Assembly: GCA_030699625.1 (NCBI GenBank)
Contig: JAUYLU010000062.1
Coordinates: forward strand, 1-5,602
Reading direction: 5' to 3'
Source of the DNA: a bacterium
GTDB lineage: Bacteria; Patescibacteriota; Minisyncoccia; Phycocordibacterales; VMEP01
DNA length: 5,602 nt
Numbering within the stretch: position 1 is the stretch's first letter; every line of letters starts with the position of its first letter. A program made the translations under genes and the position numbers. This document shows, piece after piece, positions 1 through 3,921 of this stretch. The notes under the pieces are model-generated. The model ran no database searches. It was not told the origin of the DNA and was given only the letters and a program-made list of their open reading frames with translations.

Positions 1-989
1 CGGAACTCGAAGAGCTTACCGCCGACCCCGGGAAGCCGGCGGAAGGCATCGTCATCGAATCGCACATGGACCCGAAGCGCGGCATCTCGGGCGCCCTCAT
101 CGTCAAGGACGGCGCGCTCGAGAAAGGGAACTGCATGGCGATCGAGGGAAGCGTCTCCCCCGTCCGCATCATGGAAGATTTTTTGGGGAAGCCCCTCGGG
201 CGCGCCACCCCCGGCACGCCGGTTTTCATGGCGGGATTCTCGGAAGTGCCGCGCGTCGGGGCGGCCTTCCGCGCATTCGACACGAAAAAGGACGCCGAAC
301 GGGCGGCGGCCGAATGGAAAGAGGCCGCGCCGAAAGCGGCGATGCGGGAGGCGAAGGAGCTCACCGAAGAAGAAGCGGCGCTCATCAAAGTGATACCGCT
401 CTCCATCAAAGCGGACACCCAGGGCACGCTCGAGGCCGTGGAAAAGGAAATCGGCAAGGTGAGCGTCGAGAATGTCGTCCTGAAGATAGTGCAGAAAGGC
501 ATCGGCCCCGTCACCGAGTCAGACGTCAAGGTGGCACTCGGAAGTGTCGGCACCATCGTGCTCGGCTTCGGCGTGAAGGTCGAGCCGAAGGCGAGAGACC
601 TCGCCGAGCGGAGCGGCATCATCATCTCGATGTTCGATGTCATCTACAAGATGGCCGAGTGGCTCGCCGAGGAAGCGAAGAAAAGGAAGCCCAAAGTGGC
701 GGTCGAGGAAACGCTCGGCCGCGCCAAAATCCTCCGCGTTTTCAGCCGCGAGAAGGACCGGCAGGTGGTGGGCGGACGCGTCCAGAGCGGCGCGCTTGCG
801 ACCGGCGCACAGGCGAAGATTCTCCGGCGCGATTTCGAGATAGCCCGCGGCAAAATCCTCGAGCTCCAGAGCCAGAAGCTGAAAACGAAAGAGGTCGGCG
901 AAGGCAAGGAATTCGGCCTCCTTATCGAAGCGAAGATGGACATCGCCGAAGGCGACATCATCGAGCCGTTCATCGTCGTCGAAAAGTAA
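1..989 (+). CDS. infB: Translation initiation factor IF-2, C-terminal part (5' end outside window)
   Basis: The reading frame is open from base 3 to the TAA at 987-989, giving 328 visible codons. IF-2 is the cytoplasmic GTPase that places fMet-tRNA on the 30S subunit and promotes subunit joining. The visible part begins in beta-barrel domain II (the stretch EGIVIESHMDPKRG matches the family's 'xGxVIExxxDxxRG' strand, bases 45-90). Domain II ends near base 320. The C1 domain follows (IKADTQGTLEAVEKEI at about 390-440, then TESDV and the IVLGFGVK strand), then a long helix rich in Glu and Lys (about 640-700). The last domain is the C2 barrel that binds fMet-tRNA (about 715-985, with GRAKILRVF and DIIEPF). 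The GTPase domain must lie upstream of the window. The classical linker sequences differ in detail, but order and spacing are intact and no frameshift is seen. rbfA follows, as in many bacteria, so co-transcription is likely. Confidence 0.96.
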   Translation, partial: ELEELTADPGKPAEGIVIESHMDPKRGISGALIVKDGALEKGNCMAIEGSVSPVRIMEDFLGKPLGRATPGTPVFMAGFSEVPRVGAAFRAFDTKKDAERAAAEWKEAAPKAAMREAKELTEEEAALIKVIPLSIKADTQGTLEAVEKEIGKVSVENVVLKIVQKGIGPVTESDVKVALGSVGTIVLGFGVKVEPKARDLAERSGIIISMFDVIYKMAEWLAEEAKKRKPKVAVEETLGRAKILRVFSREKDRQVVGGRVQSGALATGAQAKILRRDFEIARGKILELQSQKLKTKEVGEGKEFGLLIEAKMDIAEGDIIEPFIVVEK

Positions 990-993
990 AATC

Positions 994-1021
994 GCACAAC
1001 TACGATATATCGTAGTTGTGC
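994..1021. promoter_or_regulatory. 28-bp perfect palindrome between infB and rbfA
   Basis: Bases 994-1007 are the exact reverse complement of 1008-1021. The centre is TACGATATATCGTA. As RNA it would form a 12-bp stem with a TATA loop five bases after the infB stop and 12 bases before the rbfA ribosome binding site. No U-run follows, so it is not a standard intrinsic terminator. It could be a dimeric-repressor operator, or an mRNA hairpin that limits rbfA translation or marks a processing site. The sequence alone does not decide between these. Confidence 0.75.
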
Positions 1022-1040
1022 CGAACCCAGCCAGGCAGGA

Positions 1041-1373
1041 ATGGAACGAGCAAATACCCATCGCGGAGAAAAAGCCGAGGAACACCTGAAGCGCGTGGCG
1101 GCGGAATTCCTCGCCATGGAATCGAACCGCACCGCCCTCATCACCGTCACCCGCGCCGAGGTCTCGAAGGACTTGAAGCGCGCCACCATTTTCATCACTG
1201 TCCTTCCGGAAGAGAGAGAAACGCAGGCGCTTGAGTTCGCGCGTCGGCGGCTCGCCGACTTTCGCGACTACGTGAAAGAGAAAATGAAATACCGTACGCT
1301 CCCCTTTTTCGCTTTCGAAATAGACAAGGGCGAGAAGGGCCGCCAGCGGCTCGACGAAATCTCTAAAAAATAG
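1041..1373 (+). CDS. rbfA: 30S ribosome-binding factor RbfA
   Basis: This encodes 110 residues, near the short end for RbfA (often 110-135). RbfA is a small KH-fold protein that binds the 30S subunit during late 16S rRNA maturation. The family pattern is visible: an N-terminal helix (EKAEEHLKRVAAEFLA), the first strand and signature ITVTRAEVSKDLKRATIFITVL (positions about 33-54, split here by VSKDL), a central helix (ALEFARRRLADFRDYVKEKM), and the C-terminal strand and helix 'RTLPFFAFEIDKG..GRQRLDEI'. ATG 1041 is preceded by AGG at 1033-1035 with a 5-nt gap, so the start is well supported. The gene ends with TAG at 1371-1373 after an A6 run. The frame stays open for 40 more codons, described separately. 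It follows infB by 51 nt and is probably in the same operon. Confidence 0.93.
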   Translation: MERANTHRGEKAEEHLKRVAAEFLAMESNRTALITVTRAEVSKDLKRATIFITVLPEERETQALEFARRRLADFRDYVKEKMKYRTLPFFAFEIDKGEKGRQRLDEISKK

Positions 1374-1496
1374 TGGGCGTACGTCGACGACGTTGAAACC
1401 TGGATAAGGGAAAACCGCGAGGAAGCCCGCACTCTTAGCAACATGATTAAAGAGCTCGCTCAAAAAGCGGCCTCGAGAGAAAAGAAAGCAGCCTGA
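1374..1496 (+). pseudogene. Open in-frame extension behind the rbfA amber stop (readthrough tail or remnant)
   Basis: After TAG 1371-1373 the rbfA frame continues for 40 sense codons to TGA 1494-1496. The implied peptide starts WAYVDDVETWIRENREEA and ends with an Ala/Lys-rich helix. Codons begin mostly with purines and about 60 percent end in G or C, like the genes around them. It has a charged, amphipathic helical look. No ATG, GTG or TTG occurs in frame before codon 24 (ATG 1443), so it is not easily an independent gene. Possible readings are occasional UAG readthrough, a nonsense mutation or sequencing error that shortened a longer RbfA, a decayed gene, or chance openness. I favour a lost C-terminal extension but with low certainty. 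Confidence 0.35.
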
Positions 1497-1537
1497 CACG
1501 CTGGTCCGTTTTTACGTCCCCACGTCCACCCGCTCCC

Positions 1538-1568
1538 TTGACAAATTGTCAATATGTGCTTTTATGTA
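1538..1568 (+). promoter_or_regulatory. Candidate promoter of the lysine-rich small protein, with overlapping operator-like repeat
   Basis: A consensus -35 TTGACA lies at 1538-1543. The -10 is poor: TTTATG at 1561-1566 (17-bp spacer) or TATGTA at 1563-1568 (19-bp spacer). The -35 is embedded in the 15-bp inverted repeat TTGACAAATTGTCAA (1538-1552), whose 7-bp arms are exact around a single central A. A weak -10 plus a dyad over the -35 would fit a regulated promoter. The leader to the ATG would be about 65-70 nt. Confidence 0.5.
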
Positions 1569-1630
1569 GCTAGAGTCCTCGATTCCTCCGTATTGGTGGC
1601 CGGCTGAATTTCTCGGACGGCGACCACATA

Positions 1631-1636
1631 AGGAGG
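1631..1636 (+). promoter_or_regulatory. Consensus Shine-Dalgarno AGGAGG
   Basis: AGGAGG, in the context ATAAGGAGGAGTC, lies 4 nt before ATG 1641. It is one of the two strongest ribosome binding sites in the window. It is the main reason to treat the following short ORF as a real gene. Confidence 0.85.
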
Positions 1637-1640
1637 AGTC

Positions 1641-1835
1641 ATGACGAATACCGCCAAGGTAGTAAAGGAAATAAAGAAACTTCTAAAACAGCTTGAGGCT
1701 CTCAAAAAGAAGGAAAAAGCGCTCAAGAAAGAAGTTCTGAAGAAGCTACCGCGGCTCACGAGCCGAATGCCCGGTCGTCGCTATCAAGCTGCTTACCGAA
1801 AGATTGCGAACGCAATCAATCGGTTTTGGCCGTGA
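1641..1835 (+). CDS. Lysine-rich coiled-coil small protein, function unknown
   Basis: This encodes 64 residues and I do not recognise a family. Residues about 6-36 (VVKEIKKLLKQLEALKKKEK and onward) form a highly basic helix with hydrophobic residues at heptad-like spacing, so a short coiled coil is likely. The C-terminal third has a basic SRMPGRRYQAAYRKIANAI helix and ends NRFWP. There is no membrane segment or signal peptide. The strong positive charge would suit binding to nucleic acid or to an acidic surface, but that is inference. The gene stands alone: candidate promoter at 1538, strong ribosome binding site, and an intrinsic terminator 13 nt after the TGA. That complete set supports expression. 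Its codons are richer in A (many AAA and AAG) than those of infB or rbfA. Confidence 0.75.
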   Translation: MTNTAKVVKEIKKLLKQLEALKKKEKALKKEVLKKLPRLTSRMPGRRYQAAYRKIANAINRFWP

Positions 1836-1847
1836 TGGCGAGCCGGG

Positions 1848-1875
1848 ACGCCGTTCACCACGGCGTTTTCTTTTT
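1848..1875 (+). terminator. Intrinsic terminator after the lysine-rich small gene
   Basis: The stem ACGCCGT (1848-1854) pairs with ACGGCGT (1860-1866) around the loop TCACC. It is followed by the T-rich tail TTTTCTTTTT (1866-1875). Stem and tail suit + strand termination only, because the complement has no T-run on the other side. Confidence 0.85.
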
Positions 1876-1883
1876 GCCAAGGC

Positions 1884-1907
1884 AGGAAAACGTGCCTAAC
1901 GGGCACA
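1884..1907 (-). terminator. Possible weak terminator at the end of the tRNA cluster
   Basis: Read on the - strand after tRNA-Leu(UAG), ATGTGCC pairs with GGCACGT around the loop CGTTA (one T-G pair), followed by only TTTCC. It sits at the right place to end the tRNA transcript, which converges with the small gene. The U-run is short, so it may instead be a trailer-processing hairpin. Confidence 0.4.
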
Positions 1908-1914
1908 TACGTTG

Positions 1915-1996
1915 TGGGCGAGGTGGGACTTGAACCCACACTCCTTGCGGAACGCGGTTCTAAGCCGCGCGCCTATACCAATTCGGCTACTCGCCC
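1915..1996 (-). tRNA. tRNA-Leu, anticodon UAG
   Basis: This is an 82-nt class II tRNA. The acceptor GGGCGAG pairs exactly with CTCGCCC, with discriminator A at 1915. The anticodon stem CGCGG/CCGCG encloses loop CTTAGAA with anticodon TAG at 1962-1960, which decodes CUA and, by wobble, other CUN codons. The variable arm TTCCGCAAGGAGT forms a short stem with a GCAA loop, as expected for leucine. The T-arm is GTGGG-TTCAAGT-CCCAC. CCA is not encoded; the bases after the discriminator are CAA. It is the last tRNA of the cluster in transcription order and lies 142 nt after tRNA-Lys. Confidence 0.97.
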
Positions 1997-2009
1997 GGGT
2001 GTTTTTAAT

Positions 2010-2024
2010 CCGCAGGATTCTCGG
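2010..2024. repeat. Short direct copy of the tRNA-Lys 3' end
   Basis: GCAGGATTC (2012-2020), preceded by CC, repeats the + strand form of the tRNA-Lys T-arm end at 2147-2155. It is short and would mean little alone. It takes the same position relative to tRNA-Lys that the exact 19-bp copy at 2412-2430 takes relative to tRNA-Cys. Both are followed closely by CGGTTAC. It is also the inverse of GAATCCTG at 2080-2087. Confidence 0.5.
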
Positions 2025-2039
2025 TTACCGCCGCGGGTA

Positions 2040-2073
2040 CTTTTCCCATTTAGCTTCGCTAAATATGGAAAAG
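2040..2073. repeat. Long imperfect hairpin in the tRNA-Lys trailer
   Basis: CTTTTCC (2040-2046) pairs with GGAAAAG (2067-2073), and TTTAGC pairs with GCTAAA around a TTC loop. A small internal bulge (CA against TAT) separates the two. It fills the space between the direct and the inverted tRNA-Lys end copies. No clear U-run follows on either strand. Confidence 0.7.
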
Positions 2074-2076
2074 TCT

Positions 2077-2158
2077 TTCGAATCCTGACGCGACCAAAGC
2101 AGTTTGGTCGCTCTGGGCGGCCAATCACTCCGTGCTTGTCCGCCCAGCAGGATTCGAA
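2077..2158. repeat. Interrupted inverted copy of the tRNA-Lys 3' end with 25-nt hairpin insert
   Basis: TTCGAATCCTG (2077-2087) plus CTGGGCGG (2113-2120) is the exact reverse complement, 19 of 19, of the tRNA-Lys 3' part at 2140-2158. The insert 2088-2112 contains a 9-bp perfect stem with loop GCAG (2090-2111). In the precursor RNA, the trailer segment CCGCCCAG could pair with the tRNA's acceptor 3' strand, and CAGGATTCGAA with its T-arm 3' half. That would compete with the cloverleaf. The same design follows tRNA-Cys. Confidence 0.85.
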
Positions 2159-2211
2159 CCTGCGACCGTTTGCTTAAGAGGCAACTGCTCTACCAACTGA
2201 GCTATGGGCGG
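2139..2211 (-). tRNA. tRNA-Lys, anticodon CUU
   Basis: This is a 73-nt tRNA. The acceptor CCGCCCA pairs with TGGGCGG, with discriminator A at 2139. The D-arm is GCTC-AGTTGGTA-GAGC. The anticodon loop CTCTTAA gives anticodon CTT, reading AAG. The T-arm is GCAGG-TTCGAAT-CCTGC. Two oddities are visible: the first pair is C1-G72 where lysine tRNAs usually have G1-C72, and positions 27 and 43 are G and A, so the anticodon stem has four pairs plus a terminal mismatch. CCA is not encoded; CAA follows the discriminator. Its 3' end is mirrored in its trailer and its 5' end is repeated upstream. Confidence 0.96.
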
Positions 2212-2265
2212 ATATTTTGTCTGCATTCCGCGTTCCGGATCGCCTTAACGTAAAACTGTAAGACC

Positions 2266-2286
2266 TGCCAAAACAGCTATGGGCGG
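2266..2286. repeat. Direct copy of the tRNA-Lys 5' end
   Basis: Bases 2266-2286 match the first 21 nt of tRNA-Lys (2191-2211) at 17 of 21 positions. The 13 bases AGCTATGGGCGGA (2275-2287) are identical to 2200-2212, which covers the acceptor 5' strand and start of the D-arm. The rest of 2212-2265 does not fold as a tRNA, so this is a fragment lying 75 nt upstream of the real gene. Confidence 0.75.
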
Positions 2287-2328
2287 AATAGAAAAGATAA
2301 TAGCAGAAATCCTGCGTTTTAAAAATTG

Positions 2329-2410
2329 TGCTCGGGGAGAGAATCGAACTCTCATGCCTTTCGGCGGCCGATCTTAAGTCGACTGCGTCTACCAATTCCG
2401 CCACCCGAGC
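2329..2410 (-). tRNA. tRNA-Leu, anticodon UAA
   Basis: This is an 82-nt class II tRNA. The acceptor GCTCGGG pairs exactly with CCCGAGC, with discriminator A at 2329. The anticodon stem GTCGA/TCGGC (one T-G pair) encloses loop CTTAAGA with anticodon TAA, reading UUA and UUG. The long variable arm CGCCGAAAGGCAT has a GAAA loop. The T-arm is GAGAG-TTCGATT-CTCTC. CCA is not encoded; the trailer begins CAATTTTT. It lies 148 nt after tRNA-Cys. Unlike Cys and Lys, it has no recognisable copies of its own ends nearby. Confidence 0.97.
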
Positions 2411-2411
2411 A

Positions 2412-2430
2412 GAGGCGTAGGCGGGAATCG
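2412..2430. repeat. Exact 19-bp direct copy of the tRNA-Cys 3' end
   Basis: GAGGCGTAGGCGGGAATCG at 2412-2430 is identical to 2558-2576. That segment runs from the tRNA-Cys T-loop through the T-stem and acceptor strand to one base past the discriminator. The copies are 146 bp apart. This is the geometry of the direct repeats left by integrases that use a tRNA 3' end, but only 127 bp lie between them and no integrase is present. The copy abuts the 5' end of tRNA-Leu(UAA), one base away. Confidence 0.9.
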
Positions 2431-2492
2431 GTTACAGCTCTCGCTTCGCTCGGCCGCAACCCCGCCTCGTAGCCTTTCGGCATACTCCGGCT

Positions 2493-2578
2493 TTCGATTC
2501 CCGACGCGAGCGAAGCAGTTCGCTCGCTCCAACGCCAGTAACCCCTTCGGATTACTTGAGGCGTAGGCGGGAATCGAA
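2493..2578. repeat. Interrupted inverted copy of the tRNA-Cys 3' end with 25-nt hairpin insert
   Basis: TTCGATTCCCG (2493-2503) plus CCAACGCC (2529-2536) is the reverse complement of tRNA-Cys bases 2560-2578 at 18 of 19 positions. The insert 2504-2528 is again exactly 25 nt, with a 9-bp perfect stem and GCAG loop (2506-2527). It differs from the tRNA-Lys insert at four bases that make two compensated pairs. CGATTCCCG at 2495-2503 is also the inverse of the direct copy at 2422-2430. Confidence 0.85.
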
Positions 2579-2630
2579 CCCGCGTATAAGGGATTTGCAG
2601 TCCCTCGCCTTACCACTTGGCCACTACGCC
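2559..2630 (-). tRNA. tRNA-Cys, anticodon GCA
   Basis: This is a 72-nt tRNA. The acceptor GGCGTAG pairs exactly with CTACGCC. The discriminator is U73 (base 2559), the main identity base for cysteine. The anticodon stem AGGGA/TCCCT encloses loop CTGCAAA with anticodon GCA. The T-arm is GCGGG-TTCGATT-CCCGC. CCA is not encoded; CAA follows. It is the first tRNA of the cluster in transcription order. I could not find a convincing promoter for it among the repeats at 2640-2830. Confidence 0.97.
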
Positions 2631-2726
2631 ATACTTAACTCTTCGCGTAACCCTCGTATGTCATGACATCGCCGCGAACGGGACGGGTCCCTCGTCGTTC
2701 TCTTTTTCGCTTCGCTCATGCACACG

Positions 2727-2739
2727 TGGCCACTACGCC
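2727..2739. repeat. Direct copy 1 of the tRNA-Cys 5' end
   Basis: TGGCCACTACGCC is identical to 2618-2630, the first 13 nt of tRNA-Cys (acceptor 5' strand into D-stem). It lies 109 bp upstream of the real 5' end and is followed by GAT, as is copy 2. Confidence 0.75.
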
Positions 2740-2760
2740 GATCTTCAACACTACCTGATT

Positions 2761-2774
2761 TTGGCTACTACGCC
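2761..2774. repeat. Direct copy 2 of the tRNA-Cys 5' end
   Basis: TTGGCTACTACGCC matches the first 14 nt of tRNA-Cys at 13 of 14 positions, 35 bp beyond copy 1 and again followed by GAT. Two tandem copies make a chance match unlikely. Confidence 0.7.
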
Positions 2775-2831
2775 GATTCGTCTATCCTACCACGCGCCTT
2801 ATCTTGCGCCGCTAAATGCCGTTCTGCTTGC

Positions 2832-2860
2832 TTGACTTTTTAGCATTTCTATGCTTGAAT
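2832..2860 (+). promoter_or_regulatory. Candidate promoter of the SPFH-protein operon
   Basis: TTGACT (2832-2837), a 17-bp spacer and TTGAAT (2855-2860) give a reasonable -35/-10 pair. The spacer contains the inverted repeat AGCAT-TTCT-ATGCT (2842-2855). Transcription would start near 2867, which rules out the ATG at 2851 as start of the following gene and supports ATG 2911. Confidence 0.6.
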
Positions 2861-2910
2861 TTCAACCAGATTCGATTTTGTTTCTTCGACAATTTTTAGA
2901 GGAACCCTAC

Positions 2911-3921
2911 ATGAGCGCCCACTTGGACGCAAAGGAAATAAAAAGGACGTTCGAGGACGGACGAGGGGTAAAAGCTCTCTCGCTCTTCTTCGCAGTATTG
3001 GTGGCGTTTGCCATCGTGTACCTTGTGTTCTTGTTCGTACGCTGGTTCACCGGATGGGATGAATTGTCCATTTGGACCTGGACCATCGGCGTAGTACTCT
3101 GGTTTTTCTTATCGAAAGCCAGGTACTACATGGTGTCGATACCGGAAATTTCTGGTCTCGTCACTATCGACCTTCTGCCATGGACGCTGGAAGAAAACAA
3201 GCTGCGGGCGTATCCTACAGGACTGCACCTCAGGTGGCCCTGGGAACAGGTTAAGGAAGGAAACTTCATTAATCTTCGCACAATGACAACCGATGTGGTA
3301 GAAGAAGATTTCCCCACGAAAGCCGGTCCCATGATGCATGTCGCGTGGTCTGCCCAGTACGAACCGCAGTGGTATACCATCCCCATCTATATCTCGATTG
3401 CAGAACAGACCATCAATAGCGGTCTCATCGATGTCTCGAGCGAAACCCTGAAAGACGAGATATGGAAAATCGAGGAGAAGGACCTGGAAATGGCAACAGG
3501 ACGACGGGACGAGTTAGCAAAAAAAATAATGGACAGTTATAAAACTAATAGAACTGTCCCCGTAAAGCTCCCTGACGGGAAAGAAGCCAACGTTTCCCGC
3601 GAGGAGTACTACGGCGTTGTCATCACCCTCGCTCCCATCAGCGACTACGACTTCGAAAAGTCGTATCAGCAAGCGAGGGCGGTCAACCAGCGGGTAGTCG
3701 GCCTTAAAAAAGCCTCAAAGGAAATTCTGAAGGACAACGACGGAAGCATCACCAGCAAGGACGCGTGGACTGATACGTTGATGCTCGACGGGCAAAACGT
3801 CAAGCGGGAAGTCAGCGAACAGGTCAAGCGCCTTGATGTAACCCCTGCGGCGGCCAAAACAGTAGAGCTAGCGGCGGCGGCATTCGGCAAAGCGCTTAGC
3901 GGAGCAAGGGGGTCTTCATGA
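2911..3921 (+). CDS. SPFH/band-7-like membrane protein
   Basis: This encodes 336 residues from ATG 2911, chosen because AGAGGA (2898-2903) precedes it by 7 nt while ATG 2851 has no ribosome binding site and overlaps the promoter. Two membrane helices lie at about 22-43 and 52-67. A domain resembling SPFH proteins (stomatin, prohibitin, flotillin) follows: juxtamembrane strand YYMVSIPEISGLVTIDLL (about 72-89), YPTGLHLRWPWE, RTMTTDVVEEDFPTKAGP, the strand MMHVAWSAQYEP, and later EEYYGVVITLAPISDYDFE. Then comes a helical stretch (SYQQARAVNQRVVGLKKASK) and an Ala-rich C-terminus. SPFH proteins oligomerise on membranes as scaffolds for proteases or microdomains. Assignment is by pattern only and the exact subfamily is unclear. 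It overlaps the next gene by 4 nt (ATGA), so the two products probably work together at the membrane. Confidence 0.72.
   Translation: MSAHLDAKEIKRTFEDGRGVKALSLFFAVLVAFAIVYLVFLFVRWFTGWDELSIWTWTIGVVLWFFLSKARYYMVSIPEISGLVTIDLLPWTLEENKLRAYPTGLHLRWPWEQVKEGNFINLRTMTTDVVEEDFPTKAGPMMHVAWSAQYEPQWYTIPIYISIAEQTINSGLIDVSSETLKDEIWKIEEKDLEMATGRRDELAKKIMDSYKTNRTVPVKLPDGKEANVSREEYYGVVITLAPISDYDFEKSYQQARAVNQRVVGLKKASKEILKDNDGSITSKDAWTDTLMLDGQNVKREVSEQVKRLDVTPAAAKTVELAAAAFGKALSGARGSS
3906..3912 (+). promoter_or_regulatory. Ribosome binding site inside the end of the SPFH gene
   Basis: AAGGGGG lies 5 nt before ATG 3918, within the last codons of the upstream gene. With the ATGA overlap it allows both coupled and direct initiation of the second gene. 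Confidence 0.65.

Larger units (their letters stand above)
2640..2830. other. Gene-free spacer with degenerate tRNA-Cys pieces
   Basis: I see no coding region here. Apart from two tRNA-Cys 5'-end copies (listed separately), GTCCCTCG at 2688-2695 repeats part of the tRNA-Cys anticodon arm. It precedes the first 5'-end copy in the right order but is separated by a TTCGCTTCGC-rich insert. This suggests a decayed, interrupted tRNA-Cys duplicate over about 2680-2739. A GTCATGAC palindrome sits at 2660-2667. The - strand promoter of the tRNA cluster should lie here, but no -35/-10 pair stands out. Confidence 0.5.

Noticed and set aside
519..1499. 326-residue ORF on the - strand opposite infB and rbfA
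   Set aside because: It is a shadow frame. infB and rbfA are recognised by sequence on the other strand, and this frame has no family features.
1562..1759. 65-residue ORF on the - strand opposite the lysine-rich gene
   Set aside because: Its Phe/Ser-rich sequence is the complement of the lysine codons. The + strand gene has the ribosome binding site and terminator.
1837..1849. Possible direct copy of the tRNA-Leu(UAG) 3' end (11 of 13 bases)
   Set aside because: It is short and GC-rich, overlaps the start of the terminator stem, and has no inverted copy beside it as at Lys and Cys. I treat it as chance until a self-alignment says otherwise.
1914..2177. 87-residue ORF on the + strand
   Set aside because: It is the antisense reading of tRNA-Leu(UAG) and most of tRNA-Lys plus their spacer. 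Peptides such as GEVGLEPTLL are typical false ORFs over tRNA genes.
2174..2616. Two ORFs on the - strand (76 and 75 residues)
   Set aside because: They run through tRNA-Leu(UAA) and tRNA-Cys, and the protein-like strings are translated tRNA. There is no ribosome binding site.
1997..2830. CRISPR array
   Set aside because: The repeats are tRNA-end copies of different length and spacing and in both orientations, not regular repeat-spacer units.
2851..2910. ATG 2851 as start of the SPFH-like gene
   Set aside because: It overlaps the likely -10 region and has no Shine-Dalgarno. ATG 2911 has AGAGGA at the right distance, and the membrane-protein N-terminus reads naturally from there.
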